IMG/VR virus record: IMGVR_UViG_3300013108_000213
Span: 1-41,378 of that record
Reading direction: 5' to 3' (one strand)
Source of the DNA: a virus
Length of the DNA stretch: 41,378 nt
A program made the translations under genes and the position numbers. A model generated the notes under the pieces. That model was not told the origin of the DNA and ran no database searches. It was given only the letters and a program-made list of their open reading frames with translations. Shown one piece after another: positions 20,901 through 29,510 of this stretch (positions are counted from its first letter, which is position 1; the number at the start of each line of letters is the position of its first letter).

Positions 20901-23308
20901 ATACAATGCGAGATATAGGAAGATTAGAAAAACGAATTGATAATCTAGAATACTATACATCATTATCGTTACTAGAAAGTGAAACGGAAAATCTAACTAT
21001 TAAAGATGCGGCTACTGGTTTGGATAGATTTAAAAATGGAATATTGGCTGATTCGTTTAGAGGTCATAGTGTTGGTGATGTTGCAAGTAGCGATTACAAA
21101 TGTGCTATTGATTTTAACGAAAAGATTTTGCGACCAAGTTTTAATTCCGAAAATACAGATGTTGTTTATGATAGTGGTGATTCTACTGGTGTACAAAAAA
21201 CTGGTGATTTGATTACACTTCCATATAGTACGGTATCATTTGTAGATCAACCAATCGCAAGTAAATCAATTAATGTTAATCCATATGCTGTACTTGCATG
21301 GGTTGGTACTGTTGACTTGACACCGCCAAACGATAACTGGATTGATACTACCACACAACCCGAAGTTGTTGTTAATCTTCAAGGTGAGAATGATGCGTGG
21401 TCAAGATTAGTTGGTTTGGGATTTGGTACACAGTTTAACGATTGGATGGATATTGGTACTGGTAGAAACGAAAGAGTAGTAGGTACACAGGGAAATTTTA
21501 CTTCTGGACGTGCTATCATTCAACGACAAACTGTTGAAGTAGATCAACAACAAACACGAACTGGTATTAGAAATGAAATTACTGGAACGGAAACAGTAAG
21601 AAACAGTATTGGTGAAAGAGTAGTTGATGTTTCTGTTATACCGTTTATTCGTTCAAGGGATGTAGCGGTTTCTGTTACTGGAATGAAACCAAATACAAGA
21701 GTGTATTCTTTCTTTGATGGTGAGGATGTTTCCGCTTTCGTTACTCCTAATGGGGGTGCTTTAGGTGATGCGGTTTATACAGATTCTTCTGGTACTATTA
21801 CTGGATTGGTTTTTACAATTCCCAATAGTGATACGTTAAGATTCAGAACTGGTGAAAGACAATTCTTGTTAGTAGATAATACAACTGGTGATCTGGTAAC
21901 TGCTGGAACTTATGCGGAAGTTGTTTACCAAGCACAGGGATTATTACAGACAAGAGAAAATGTTGTTGTCGCTTCAAGAGTTCCTAGAGTACAACAACTT
22001 GCTATGGGTAGTGCTACAGAGTTTAGAACAACGACAAATCAATTTACCAGAAATGCAGTAGTCGGTTGGTTCGATCCTCTCGCTGAAACATTTTTAGTTG
22101 ATGAAGCATTATATCCAGATGGTATTTTTCTATCGGATATTGATTTGTTTTTCAAAACAAAAGATACGGATGGACTTCCTGTATCAGTACAGATTAGAGA
22201 TACATTGAATGGTTATCCAACTCAAACAATCTTACCATTCTCGGATGTTAGTTTAAATCCTGATAGTGTTACTGTAAGTGAAGATGCGACAAGTGCAACT
22301 AAGTTTACATTCCCATCATTGGTTTATTTACAGCCTGGTGAATATTCAATAGTTGTAATTAGTAATAGTACAAAATACGAAGCATATATTGCAGAGATGG
22401 GTGAAAACATTATTGGTACAAATCGCAAAGTATCTGAACAACCTTATGCTGGTGTATTCTTTAAATCACAGAATGCTTCAACATGGAGTCCAGATCAAAA
22501 TCAGGACTTGATGTTTAAATTGAATCGTGCAGACTTTACTATTGATGGTACTTCTCATGCGGTATTTAAAGATGGAACACTTTCTTCTGAAATCAAAGCA
22601 GACATTATTGATATAATTCCACAAGAAGTTAGAATCAATAATACTGGTATTGATTGGGGTGTTAAGATGACTGGCGTGGATAATAGTAATTTGGATATGG
22701 AGTATTTTAGTGTTACGCCATATACTAATCATATTCTTGATGTACAGAAAAAACTTACTACAGGTGCTGGAAGTTATGTATCACGAGCTACATTGGCATC
22801 AAATAGTAAACATATTTCTCCTGTAATTGATACTGCAAGAAATAGTGTGATTACCATTGAGAATATTATTAATCATTTGACAACAGGTGAAGAAGCAAAA
22901 GAAGGTGGAGATGCACTTGCAAGATACTTGACTCGCCGTGTTACGTTGAAGGATGGTTTTGATGCACAAGATTTAAAAATCTATTTGACTGCTAACAGAC
23001 AAAGTGGAACTGTTGTAACTTGTTATTATAAAGTTCTTTCACAATTTGATCCTGATATTTTTGATGATAAATCTTGGACAGTAATGCAAGAAGTAACAAA
23101 TGTAAATTCAGTTTCTAAAACTGAGGATGATGAAGAATACTTAGAACTTGAATTCACACCAACTACAAATAATATTTCTTATACTGTTGGTACTACAACA
23201 TATTCTAGTTTTAAAACTTTTGCAATTAAAATTGTAATGACAGCATCACAAGGACAGACTACTAGAGTTCCTCTTATTAAAGACTTGAGATGTATTGCAT
23301 TGGCGTAA
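17930..23308 (+). CDS. Giant virion structural protein (DUF4815-like)
   Basis: At 1792 residues the largest gene in the window. The N-terminus (QSPYFDDFDDNKNFHQVMYKPSLPVQARELTTQQS) matches the DUF4815 type found in large tail/baseplate proteins of marine T4-like phages. An early insert repeats the GSGY module (TNGSGYTSIPTVVI, TPGSGYLSAPTITF). The second half contains long beta-rich regions (FIRSRDVAVSVTGMKPNTRVYSFFDG) and a late segment QTRENVVVASRVPRVQQLA, typical of relatives. It probably forms the peripheral baseplate and the attachment point for fibres, replacing T4 gp10 functionally; that role is inferred from position between gp8 and the fibre genes. Confidence 0.82.
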   Translation: MSENNITINTNQSPYFDDFDDNKNFHQVMYKPSLPVQARELTTQQSIHRDQIKKLGDHVFKNGSKVTGADVTLNLDYEFVKLQNQLNGVDINVANFEGKTVVGNQSGTKALVIGNVAEDTDAGDPDTLFVRYLTGGSITDGVQGIKVDTNGSGYTSIPTVVITPTNGGNGATAIANVNNGEVTSVDMQTPGSGYLSAPTITFTGGGGSSTTATATIETQPAFLAGERINSTDLAVAALAATSAPTGKGSSVSIAEGVFYVNGNFIKNASQTLVLDKYTNEPSYKVGVTVTEKIITSGDDSTLLDNAQGSFNFSAPGADRLMLALTFAKKTLDSTDDTDFFEVLRLKDGLKQAEILVPLYSELEKTFARRTFDESGSYTVRPFNVQLKDDPNDSTKFIVRLDPGKAFIEGFEYETIISQNITIDKARTIVNVNNFDRLMQYGNYVIVNNLKGYYDITENETVDLHNVAHGSINVTDQSTYILTKIGTARVRSITHVTGASTAMISHLYLYDIKITTDKFENVESVVTIPDDLNATPVVLNGRCNMDDSGKLLGQTIGDLILQETQNNTMLFKLPQNTIQTIRDDQSAIDTSYTTKRTFESVSFTAGVATIASAGSTETFIGTSDTSDANKLDNYLVTVKSVGTSGFAVGDIVDFSDPADIIVNAPSNTTLTFDLKQSVNFTADIIATLNIDGKQEKTKAIVKSSTKTIATPNTTNLLSDSLERADLHALRAVYDSADVNNDPVLPTLVVTSTSDTMTPGETITGATSAATGLVISGAGGSTDLTYVPVSGTFVSEDILGATSGFTKTVTSVIVGSNNITDQYTMDNGQRDNFYDHGRIILKDGGTAPTGRISVIFDYFTHTGVGYFSVDSYAVVGFENIPTYTSPVTGEEVELRDCIDFRPRRMDGADTISNVELPAPNTNWSADYSYYLPRTDTVYLSRERKFGSNKGVPSLIPVPPIRLDGTMNLYILEIPAYTFKATDVNAKYIENKRYTMRDIGRLEKRIDNLEYYTSLSLLESETENLTIKDAATGLDRFKNGILADSFRGHSVGDVASSDYKCAIDFNEKILRPSFNSENTDVVYDSGDSTGVQKTGDLITLPYSTVSFVDQPIASKSINVNPYAVLAWVGTVDLTPPNDNWIDTTTQPEVVVNLQGENDAWSRLVGLGFGTQFNDWMDIGTGRNERVVGTQGNFTSGRAIIQRQTVEVDQQQTRTGIRNEITGTETVRNSIGERVVDVSVIPFIRSRDVAVSVTGMKPNTRVYSFFDGEDVSAFVTPNGGALGDAVYTDSSGTITGLVFTIPNSDTLRFRTGERQFLLVDNTTGDLVTAGTYAEVVYQAQGLLQTRENVVVASRVPRVQQLAMGSATEFRTTTNQFTRNAVVGWFDPLAETFLVDEALYPDGIFLSDIDLFFKTKDTDGLPVSVQIRDTLNGYPTQTILPFSDVSLNPDSVTVSEDATSATKFTFPSLVYLQPGEYSIVVISNSTKYEAYIAEMGENIIGTNRKVSEQPYAGVFFKSQNASTWSPDQNQDLMFKLNRADFTIDGTSHAVFKDGTLSSEIKADIIDIIPQEVRINNTGIDWGVKMTGVDNSNLDMEYFSVTPYTNHILDVQKKLTTGAGSYVSRATLASNSKHISPVIDTARNSVITIENIINHLTTGEEAKEGGDALARYLTRRVTLKDGFDAQDLKIYLTANRQSGTVVTCYYKVLSQFDPDIFDDKSWTVMQEVTNVNSVSKTEDDEEYLELEFTPTTNNISYTVGTTTYSSFKTFAIKIVMTASQGQTTRVPLIKDLRCIALA

Positions 23309-23309
23309 T

Positions 23310-23516
23310 ATGAAAACTGTAAAAATTGAAAACTCAAAGTTAGAACGTGATATGTATTCTAAAGCGGTATTGAATACTAGTAAAACTGCATTAGAACGAT
23401 ATAAGATGGAACGTATGAAACGGTTGAAAGAAATAGAGGATATAAATAATATGAAAAACGATATTGCTGAACTTAAAGAAATGGTCGCACAACTTTTAGG
23501 AAAACAAAATGGCTAA
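23310..23516 (+). CDS. Small coiled-coil protein between baseplate and fibre genes
   Basis: A 68-residue, very charged, helical protein (MKTVKIENSKLERDMYSKAVLNTSK...ALERYKMERMKRLKEIEDI). The ATG at 23310 is one base after the preceding stop. Heptad spacing in the second half suggests a coiled coil. It overlaps the fibre gene by eight bases. Such proteins in this position are conserved in marine T4-like phages; it may be a minor structural or assembly protein. The string TATAAATA at 23441 is inside its coding sequence and may be chance. Confidence 0.75.
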   Translation: MKTVKIENSKLERDMYSKAVLNTSKTALERYKMERMKRLKEIEDINNMKNDIAELKEMVAQLLGKQNG

Positions 23517-24603
23517 TATTATACAAAGACGAAGGGGTAATACCGCCCAACACGCTACATTCACAGGTGCTGAAGGCGAAATAACTATTGACTTGGACAA
23601 AGAAACAGTTGTTGTCCATGACGGAGCTACTGCTGGTGGATTTCCACTTGCAAGAGAGGACATGACCAATGTTGCAGATCAAGTTGGTATTCCTCAATTA
23701 AAATTATCAGACGGCACAGTAGGACAAGTATTACAAACGGATGGAGCTGGTACAATTAGTTTTACTAGTCAACCTGACGTTACTGGTTCAAGTGTTGGTG
23801 GTGATCTTACAGGAACGGTTGGGAACGCTCACCTTGGCGCTAATACAGTTGGTGTCGTAGAACTTAATTTGTCAGACGGTACATCTGGACAAGTATTAAT
23901 GACAGACGGTGCTGGTAATATAAGTTTTGGCAGTACGGTTGATGTTAGTAGTGCTGTTGTTGGTGGTGATCTTTCTGGTACAGTAGGTAATGCACAATTA
24001 GTTGTGAACTCTGTTACCACTGCTGAATTAGCGGGTGATGCTGTTGAAACAGTAAATATCAAAGACCTTAATGTAACTAATGATAAACTTGCAACGGATT
24101 CAGTAACCGCAATTAAGATAGTAGATGGAGCTGTAACTAATGATAAGATACTTTCATTGTCATCTGCTAAACTAGTAGGCGCTATGCCTGCACTTGATGG
24201 TAATGCATTAACAAATATTAATCCTAATAGTCATACCCATATTAATCCTTATGACGTATCTTTTTTAGCAGGATATGATATTGAAACATTACCAATAGAT
24301 ATAGTTGTTCAAAAGTATGGTGAAATGGTTATGGCAAGAACTGGAACATTTGAAGGTGAACAAGCACACATAGAAGTTGGCCCTGCTGGTTCTGCATTAA
24401 TTATTGACATAGAGAAAAATGGAGCATCAATCTATTCTACCAAACCACAGTATGCAGATGCTGCTGGTGCAGGCGGATTAACTGCTGGTGTATTATCTAC
24501 AACGGATTTCGTTGCTGGTGATAGAGTTACTTTTAGAATAACACAAGTTGGTTCTGGAACTGCTGGTACTGGTTTAAGGTTTATGATGAAATGTAAGGTA
24601 TAG
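23509..24603 (+). CDS. Tail fibre protein A
   Basis: A 364-residue modular fibre. The N-terminal module (MANIIQRRRGNTAQHATFTGAEGEITID...VVHDGATAGGFPL) is shared with the fibre at 26281 and probably attaches to the baseplate. Two copies of a repeat ending GQVL.TDGAG.ISF follow, each with a VGGDLTGTVGNA-type linker, then a coiled stretch (AVTNDKILSLSSAKL). The C-terminal 120 residues (from HTHINPYDVSFLAGYD) form a unique tip. It is followed five bases later by the glycine-rich adhesin, an arrangement like T4-family long fibre plus gp38 adhesin. Confidence 0.85.
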   Translation: MANIIQRRRGNTAQHATFTGAEGEITIDLDKETVVVHDGATAGGFPLAREDMTNVADQVGIPQLKLSDGTVGQVLQTDGAGTISFTSQPDVTGSSVGGDLTGTVGNAHLGANTVGVVELNLSDGTSGQVLMTDGAGNISFGSTVDVSSAVVGGDLSGTVGNAQLVVNSVTTAELAGDAVETVNIKDLNVTNDKLATDSVTAIKIVDGAVTNDKILSLSSAKLVGAMPALDGNALTNINPNSHTHINPYDVSFLAGYDIETLPIDIVVQKYGEMVMARTGTFEGEQAHIEVGPAGSALIIDIEKNGASIYSTKPQYADAAGAGGLTAGVLSTTDFVAGDRVTFRITQVGSGTAGTGLRFMMKCKV

Positions 24604-24608
24604 TCTAA

Positions 24609-25457
24609 ATGGCATTTATTAATCAAGGTAGACATATTGGAACTGTTGGTTTAGGAGAACCCGAAACTCTCGGTGGAACTGAAACCTTCTACGGTAATTT
24701 TAAGATACACACATTTTTAACATCTGGAACATTTGAAGTTAAAGGTAGTAAAGATGTAACTTGTGATGTACTTGCAATCGCTGGTGGCGGGGGTGGAGCA
24801 GGAAACCATGGCGGTGGTGGAGCAGGAGGCATGGTCGAACAACCTTCTACAGTTATTGTTCCTGGCGAATATAATATTGTAGTAGGAAACGGTGGAACAC
24901 AAACTTCATCTGGTTTTGATACTACCACAGGAATTTCTGGTGTACCAACTGCTGTTGGTGGTGGACTTGGACAGAATATAGCTGGAGGTTCTGGTGGCGG
25001 TGGCGGTGTAAATGGTCAGGGTGGCGGTGCTGGAACAGCAGGTCAAGGAAATCAAGGTGGTGGTGGAACAAACTGCGGAGCTGTAACTGGTGGCGGTGGC
25101 GGAGGCGGTGCAGGAGCCGCTGGTAATGGAGCGCCAGGTTTTGGTGGATGTCCAGGCTGTGGTGGATGTAACGGTGGCGGTTCTGGTGCTGGTGGTGTTG
25201 GATTACAAAACGCATATCGTACAGGAGCAGGACAATTCTACGCTGGAGGCGGCGGAGGCGGAGGCGGTAACGTATCTGGTAATGGTGGTGAAGCTGCTGG
25301 TGGTAATGGTGGCGGGGGAAATCCAGGCTCATCGCCAGGAGCTGCTGACGGTGGTGAAAATCAAGGTGGTGGTGGACACGGGCAAGGTAGTGGTTCAAAT
25401 CCAGGCACAGGTGGAAGGGGTATAGTTGTTATTAGAGCACCTTTCCCAATACCATAA
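24609..25457 (+). CDS. Glycine-rich adhesin (receptor-binding, gp38-like)
   Basis: A 282-residue protein. A short leader (FINQGRHIGTVGLGEPETLGGTE) precedes a beta strand segment (YGNFKIHTFLTSGTFEVKGSKDVTCDVLAIAGGGGG). After that about 200 residues are dominated by runs such as GGGGAGG, GGSGGGGGVNGQGG and GNGGEAAGGNGGGG, ending in RGIVVIRAPF. Such Gly-rich sequences form polyglycine-II helix sandwiches in phage adhesins (gp38 of T2/S16 type), with variable loops contacting the receptor. One loop is Cys-rich (GCPGCGGCNGG). Runs of GGN codons make other frames look open; they are shadows. It is likely the main host-range determinant. Confidence 0.8.
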   Translation: MAFINQGRHIGTVGLGEPETLGGTETFYGNFKIHTFLTSGTFEVKGSKDVTCDVLAIAGGGGGAGNHGGGGAGGMVEQPSTVIVPGEYNIVVGNGGTQTSSGFDTTTGISGVPTAVGGGLGQNIAGGSGGGGGVNGQGGGAGTAGQGNQGGGGTNCGAVTGGGGGGGAGAAGNGAPGFGGCPGCGGCNGGGSGAGGVGLQNAYRTGAGQFYAGGGGGGGGNVSGNGGEAAGGNGGGGNPGSSPGAADGGENQGGGGHGQGSGSNPGTGGRGIVVIRAPFPIP

Positions 25458-25467
25458 GGAAATTGAA

Positions 25468-25971
25468 ATGGGAAGTTATGCAAAAGTAATTGATGGTAAG
25501 GTTGTTAATGTTATTGCCGCTACAAAAGATTTCATAGATAACTATGATGATGGTTTGGGTGGTGAGTGGATTAAAACCTCTTACAATACATATGGTGGAA
25601 AACATTACGATCCTAATACTAGTTTGGAAGATGATAAACCAGCAATAAGATATAATTATGCTGGGATAAATTTTACTTATGATTCAGTAAAGGATGCGTT
25701 TATACCTCCGAAACCATTTCCAAGTTTTGTATTAAACGAAACAACTATGAGGTATGAACCCCCTATCCCTTATCCAGAGGGATTAGACGGTGGGCCTAAT
25801 AGATTTGTTTGGGATGAAGATCACTATCAAGAGCATGGTGAGTGGTTTGATCGCTGGGACACTTCTGATTCTCATTCGCAATACAATCCAGATTCAAAAT
25901 ATTATCTGGAAGATTTACCGAAGTATGAAGATGAAGAATATCCTTTTAATGATGTGGGATGGAGATGGTAA
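25468..25971 (+). CDS. Conserved phage fibre-associated protein
   Basis: A 167-residue acidic protein starting MGSYAKVIDGKVVNVIAA; the ATG at 25468 is preferred because AAGGAAAT precedes it, over an ATG at 25426 inside the adhesin gene. Blocks such as EWIKTSYNTYGG, NYAGINFTYDSVKDAFIPPKPFPSF and YEPPIPYPEG are typical of a family found beside fibre genes in marine T4-like phages. It may be a virion protein or a fibre-assembly helper; the function is not known. Confidence 0.75.
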   Translation: MGSYAKVIDGKVVNVIAATKDFIDNYDDGLGGEWIKTSYNTYGGKHYDPNTSLEDDKPAIRYNYAGINFTYDSVKDAFIPPKPFPSFVLNETTMRYEPPIPYPEGLDGGPNRFVWDEDHYQEHGEWFDRWDTSDSHSQYNPDSKYYLEDLPKYEDEEYPFNDVGWRW

Positions 25972-25974
25972 TTT

Positions 25975-26265
25975 ATGAGAACTGGAACTGAAGCAAGACA
26001 AGCACAACGTACTCAAGCAGAAAAAGAAAAGAGTATGACATGGCAGGAAATTCGTGATGACAGTATTAGTAGATTAAGAGACATCACAACAGCGGTAACT
26101 AGTGGTTTTATAGAAAAAGATATACAAGCGGAACGATATGCAGTATGTGAAGATTGTTCTGAATTTAGAAAACTGACAAGACAATGTAATGTATGTGCTT
26201 GCTTTATGCCTGCGAAAACATTGTTTAACAAATCAAAATGTCCTAAAGGTTATTGGAACAAATAA
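25975..26265 (+). CDS. Small zinc-ribbon protein in the fibre cluster
   Basis: A 96-residue protein with a helical basic N-terminal half and a C-terminal Cys cluster: C58-x2-C61, C71-x2-C74-x-C76 and C89 (CEDC...CNVCAC...CPKGYW). This spacing fits one zinc ribbon, or two sites. Relatives with C-x2-C ... CPxGxW occur near structural genes of marine T4-like phages. Its role among fibre genes is unknown; a chaperone or enzyme cofactor protein are possibilities. Confidence 0.75.
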   Translation: MRTGTEARQAQRTQAEKEKSMTWQEIRDDSISRLRDITTAVTSGFIEKDIQAERYAVCEDCSEFRKLTRQCNVCACFMPAKTLFNKSKCPKGYWNK

Positions 26266-26280
26266 AAAGGTGGAAATCTT

Positions 26281-27945
26281 ATGGCTAAACAAGTAAAAAG
26301 ACGAAGGGGTACAACTGTTGAACACGACGCCTTTACAGGTGCCGTTGGAGAAATAACTGTTGATACCACAGCGAATACGGTAGTCGTCCATGATGGAGTA
26401 ACCCTTGGCGGTTATCCATTAGGAAAGGCAGATGCATCTAATATTAATCTTGCGAATAGAATTAATGTTGCAGAACTCGCAACAATAGATGGTAACGCTG
26501 GTTGGGTATTACAAACAGATGGCGCTGGTCAAATAAGTTTCGTTGCAGCTGGTGGGATGTCGCCTAATTCAGTTGGTGTACTTCAACTCCAAACCTCGGA
26601 TGGCCCAGCAGGATCACATTTACAAACTGATGGATCAGGTAACATATCCTTTGCCTTACCAAGTATCGGTATTGATGAATTAGAATTAAGTGATGGTACA
26701 ACTGGTCAAGTAATAACTACGGATGGTGCTGGTACTATTAGTTTTCAAGATGTAAATCAACTTGGGCCCAATTCAGTTGGTATAACAGAAATAAATGTTT
26801 CTGATGGTTCAAATGGTCAAGTCTTATCCACAGACGGTATGGGTAACTTATCATTCGTAACTCAAAGTGGTGTTGGTGGTTCTGGTAGTTCTAATTTTAT
26901 TGAAGATACTTTTTCTGGTGATGGTACAACTGATACATTCACTTTAAGTACAGCTGCACCTTCCGAAGAAAGTCTCATGGCTTTTGTTGATGGTGTTTCT
27001 CAACCAACCAGTTCATATACTTTACCAACAACAACTAGTATTACTTTCACTCCCGCTCCCCCAAATGGTTCTGCAATAAAAGTATTACACTTAGGAATCG
27101 CAAGTACAGTTGCTGATGATAGTGTAACAACTATTAAATTAGCTAATAATTCAGTTACCATAGAGAAACTTGCAGTAGCGGATGGTACAGCAGGACAGGT
27201 ACTTACAACAAACGGTGCTGGTGTATTATCATTCTCAAATGATTCTACGGATGTTGGTGGAACTGCTGTTGGTGGTGATTTGTCGGGTACGGTTTCTAAT
27301 ATTACAATTCCGAATAATACTATTACATCTGCTATGATCGGGAACGGTGTTATTGTTGCACAAGACATCGCTACGAATTCTGTAAACGGAACACATATCG
27401 CTATGGGTTCTGATGCTCTTGGTGATTTGTTACGCTATAATGGTACAGACTTTGAAAGATTACCTATTGGTACTCTTGGACAAATACTATCGGTAGTAGG
27501 AGGCGTACCAGCATGGACAAGTGGTGGTGCGTTACAAGTTCATGTAGACGGTGATATGGGAATAGACCCTAGTAATGCAGGCCCTAGAACTATTACTGGT
27601 ATTGCGTTTGAACCGAAAGCACTTATAGTGATAGGTACTGGTGGAGAAATGAGATGGTCAGTAGGTTTTACAGATGGAACTACTCAATGTGCAATCGCAA
27701 CTGCATTTAATGATAATGTAGGAATTGGTACAGGTGGATTTCCAAAAATTCAAGGATATACCGGCGCTATGAGTAATGAAGCAAATGCTGGCAAGATTTT
27801 AAGTATTGGTGATACACCAACGCTTGGTACTAATAAATTTACTGATTATTCATTTACAAATTTTACTAGTGATGGTTGTGTATTTAATGTTGCTCAAAAT
27901 GCTACAGGTGTTGTGGTACAAGCGTATGGGATATTTTTAGGATAA
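26281..27945 (+). CDS. Tail fibre protein B
   Basis: A 554-residue fibre whose N-terminal module (RRRGTTVEHDAFTGAVGEITVD...VVHDGVTLGGYPLG) is a paralog of fibre A. It contains five copies of the ~24-residue repeat (for example SDGTTGQVITTDGAGTISF and ADGTAGQVLTTNGAGVLSF), an internal beta domain (DTFTLSTAAPSEESLMAFVDGVSQP) related to the C-terminal domain of fibres C and D, then a unique tip ending in GIFLG. The ribosome site is AAGGTGGAAAT. The next gene, an oxygenase, starts immediately after its stop. Confidence 0.85.
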   Translation: MAKQVKRRRGTTVEHDAFTGAVGEITVDTTANTVVVHDGVTLGGYPLGKADASNINLANRINVAELATIDGNAGWVLQTDGAGQISFVAAGGMSPNSVGVLQLQTSDGPAGSHLQTDGSGNISFALPSIGIDELELSDGTTGQVITTDGAGTISFQDVNQLGPNSVGITEINVSDGSNGQVLSTDGMGNLSFVTQSGVGGSGSSNFIEDTFSGDGTTDTFTLSTAAPSEESLMAFVDGVSQPTSSYTLPTTTSITFTPAPPNGSAIKVLHLGIASTVADDSVTTIKLANNSVTIEKLAVADGTAGQVLTTNGAGVLSFSNDSTDVGGTAVGGDLSGTVSNITIPNNTITSAMIGNGVIVAQDIATNSVNGTHIAMGSDALGDLLRYNGTDFERLPIGTLGQILSVVGGVPAWTSGGALQVHVDGDMGIDPSNAGPRTITGIAFEPKALIVIGTGGEMRWSVGFTDGTTQCAIATAFNDNVGIGTGGFPKIQGYTGAMSNEANAGKILSIGDTPTLGTNKFTDYSFTNFTSDGCVFNVAQNATGVVVQAYGIFLG

Positions 27946-28560
27946 ATGAAATTTAAAATATATAATGAATATAATATTTACCCTTACTTGATGGTAGATG
28001 ATTTTTATGATAGGAATCAAGAAGAAGAAATCTTGAAAGAATTAGACTATCTTGAAAGGTATTGTGTTAAGGATAAAATCCCTATTGGTTCTAGTGAAGA
28101 AAATCCAGCAATACTAAGTAGACTTGCATTAGATTATTTTTATAGGGGTCAAAGAGATAAGTCAAGTATATTAAGACATCATGGGAGAGTTTGTTCATTA
28201 CCTGTTGTAGAACAATATCAAAAAACGACTCCTTCATGGAGAACATGGTTATCGTGTAACATAGATCAGTCAATAGTTAGTTATTATGAAAATCAAGATG
28301 AATATAAAACTCATTTTGATACTTTCATGCATACTTGTTTGATATGGTTTTACAGAGAACCAAAGAGGTTTACTGGTGGGGATTTAAAGTTTCCTCAATC
28401 AGATAGTATAGTTGAATGTAAACACAACAGAATGGTTATCTTCCCAAGTTATTATCTACATGAGGTAGATATGGTAAGTATGGATCAGGAGAATGTTGGT
28501 AAGGGTTATGGTAGATGGTGTATTACGCACTTTTATACGCATCAACCAAAAATAAATTAA
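27946..28560 (+). CDS. 2OG-Fe(II) oxygenase (prolyl hydroxylase-like) linked to fibre B
   Basis: A 204-residue oxygenase: WLSCNIDQSIVSYYENQDEYKTHFD with H123-x-D125, WFYREPKRFTGGDLKF, then NRMVIFPSYYLHEV with distal H172 and GRWCITHFYTHQP with R190. The order and residues fit a complete prolyl 4-hydroxylase-type fold. The ATG directly follows the fibre B stop, so the two are co-translated. The substrate is unknown; the context suggests a virion protein, perhaps the neighbouring fibre. It is not a close paralog of the other oxygenases in the window. Confidence 0.85.
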   Translation: MKFKIYNEYNIYPYLMVDDFYDRNQEEEILKELDYLERYCVKDKIPIGSSEENPAILSRLALDYFYRGQRDKSSILRHHGRVCSLPVVEQYQKTTPSWRTWLSCNIDQSIVSYYENQDEYKTHFDTFMHTCLIWFYREPKRFTGGDLKFPQSDSIVECKHNRMVIFPSYYLHEVDMVSMDQENVGKGYGRWCITHFYTHQPKIN

Positions 28561-28599
28561 AATTAAATCCGTTTTAACTAAAACATAAGTAATGAAAAT

Positions 28600-28607
28600 T
28601 ATAAATA
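28600..28607 (+). promoter_or_regulatory. T4-type late promoter
   Basis: TATAAATA 18 bases before the ATG at 28626, with AAAGGACAGG as ribosome site. It starts a new late unit at fibre C. Confidence 0.78.
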
Positions 28608-28625
28608 TTTAAAGGACAGGTAACA

Positions 28626-29501
28626 ATGGCATTAGTAACTGTAAACTTAATAGACACCTTTGATGAGTGGAGAATCAAGACCAATACGATTTCCACAAAT
28701 AGTGGTGATCTAACAGCGTTGACAACTTCAAGTCAAGTCGATTTGGTGTCTGCTATAAATGAATTATCTACTTATATAACTGGTAAATTAGAAAATGTTG
28801 TTGAAGATTTGACACCTCAGTTGGGTGGCGACTTAGATATATTCAATGCAAATATTACTGGTACTGGTAATATTAATATATCAGGGAGTTATACAGGTAC
28901 ACTTCATGCAGATACGGTTGGCGTAACACATTCAACTGGTGATAATTCAACTAAAATAGCAACTACTGCATACGTTCAAAATGAAATACAAATGGCTCCT
29001 GTTGGTGGTGATATTTCAGGTTCAATCGGAAATGCTCAGATTATTGCAAATGTGGTTGGTATTACTGAATTAAATGTTGCAGATGGAACGAATGGACAAA
29101 TACTTTCTACGGATGGTGCTGGAAATTTAAGTTTTATTGATGTTGATTTAACTCTGTCGGGTGATGTAAGTGGAACATTAAGTAATGCTCAAATTAATGC
29201 AAATACAGTTGGTGTTAATGAATTAAACGCATCAGAAGGTTCAATGGGTAATGCCCTAGTTACGGATGGTGCTGGTACTGTTAGTTTTCAACCAGTAGTT
29301 ACAGAAACAACAGTTACGCCAACAGCAAGTCAAACTGAATTTACAATTACATACAATGTTGGAAGAATTGTTGTATTTTTAAATGGTGTTAAACTAGTCA
29401 AAGATTCAGACTTTACTGCTGACAATGGAACAAGTGTAACATTGATTGGTGGTCAGGCGCTTGATACGTCAGATAGGGTAGAATTTCACGTTTATTGCTA
29501 A
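28626..29501 (+). CDS. Tail fibre-like protein C
   Basis: A 291-residue protein. The N-terminus (VNLIDTFDEWRIKTNTIS) followed by DLTPQLGGDLDIFNANITG and DNSTKIATTAYVQNEI is a common fibre-base arrangement. Two TDGAG repeats follow (ADGTNGQILSTDGAGNLSF and a diverged one), and a C-terminal beta domain of about 75 residues (TPTASQTEFTITYNVGRIVVFLNGVKL...) closes it. It is a clear paralog of the protein at 34417. An oxygenase follows ten bases later. Confidence 0.82.
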   Translation: MALVTVNLIDTFDEWRIKTNTISTNSGDLTALTTSSQVDLVSAINELSTYITGKLENVVEDLTPQLGGDLDIFNANITGTGNINISGSYTGTLHADTVGVTHSTGDNSTKIATTAYVQNEIQMAPVGGDISGSIGNAQIIANVVGITELNVADGTNGQILSTDGAGNLSFIDVDLTLSGDVSGTLSNAQINANTVGVNELNASEGSMGNALVTDGAGTVSFQPVVTETTVTPTASQTEFTITYNVGRIVVFLNGVKLVKDSDFTADNGTSVTLIGGQALDTSDRVEFHVYC

Positions 29502-29510
29502 GGTAGGTGT

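Noticed and set aside
23441-23448. TATAAATA on the plus strand upstream of fibre A
   Set aside because: Lies inside the coding sequence of the small coiled-coil gene, 60 bases before the fibre start; could be an internal late promoter but there is no independent support.
24689-25425. Several long open frames on both strands across the adhesin gene
   Set aside because: They are by-products of repeated GGN codons in the glycine-rich adhesin (His/Leu/Arg-, Pro- or Val-rich translations).
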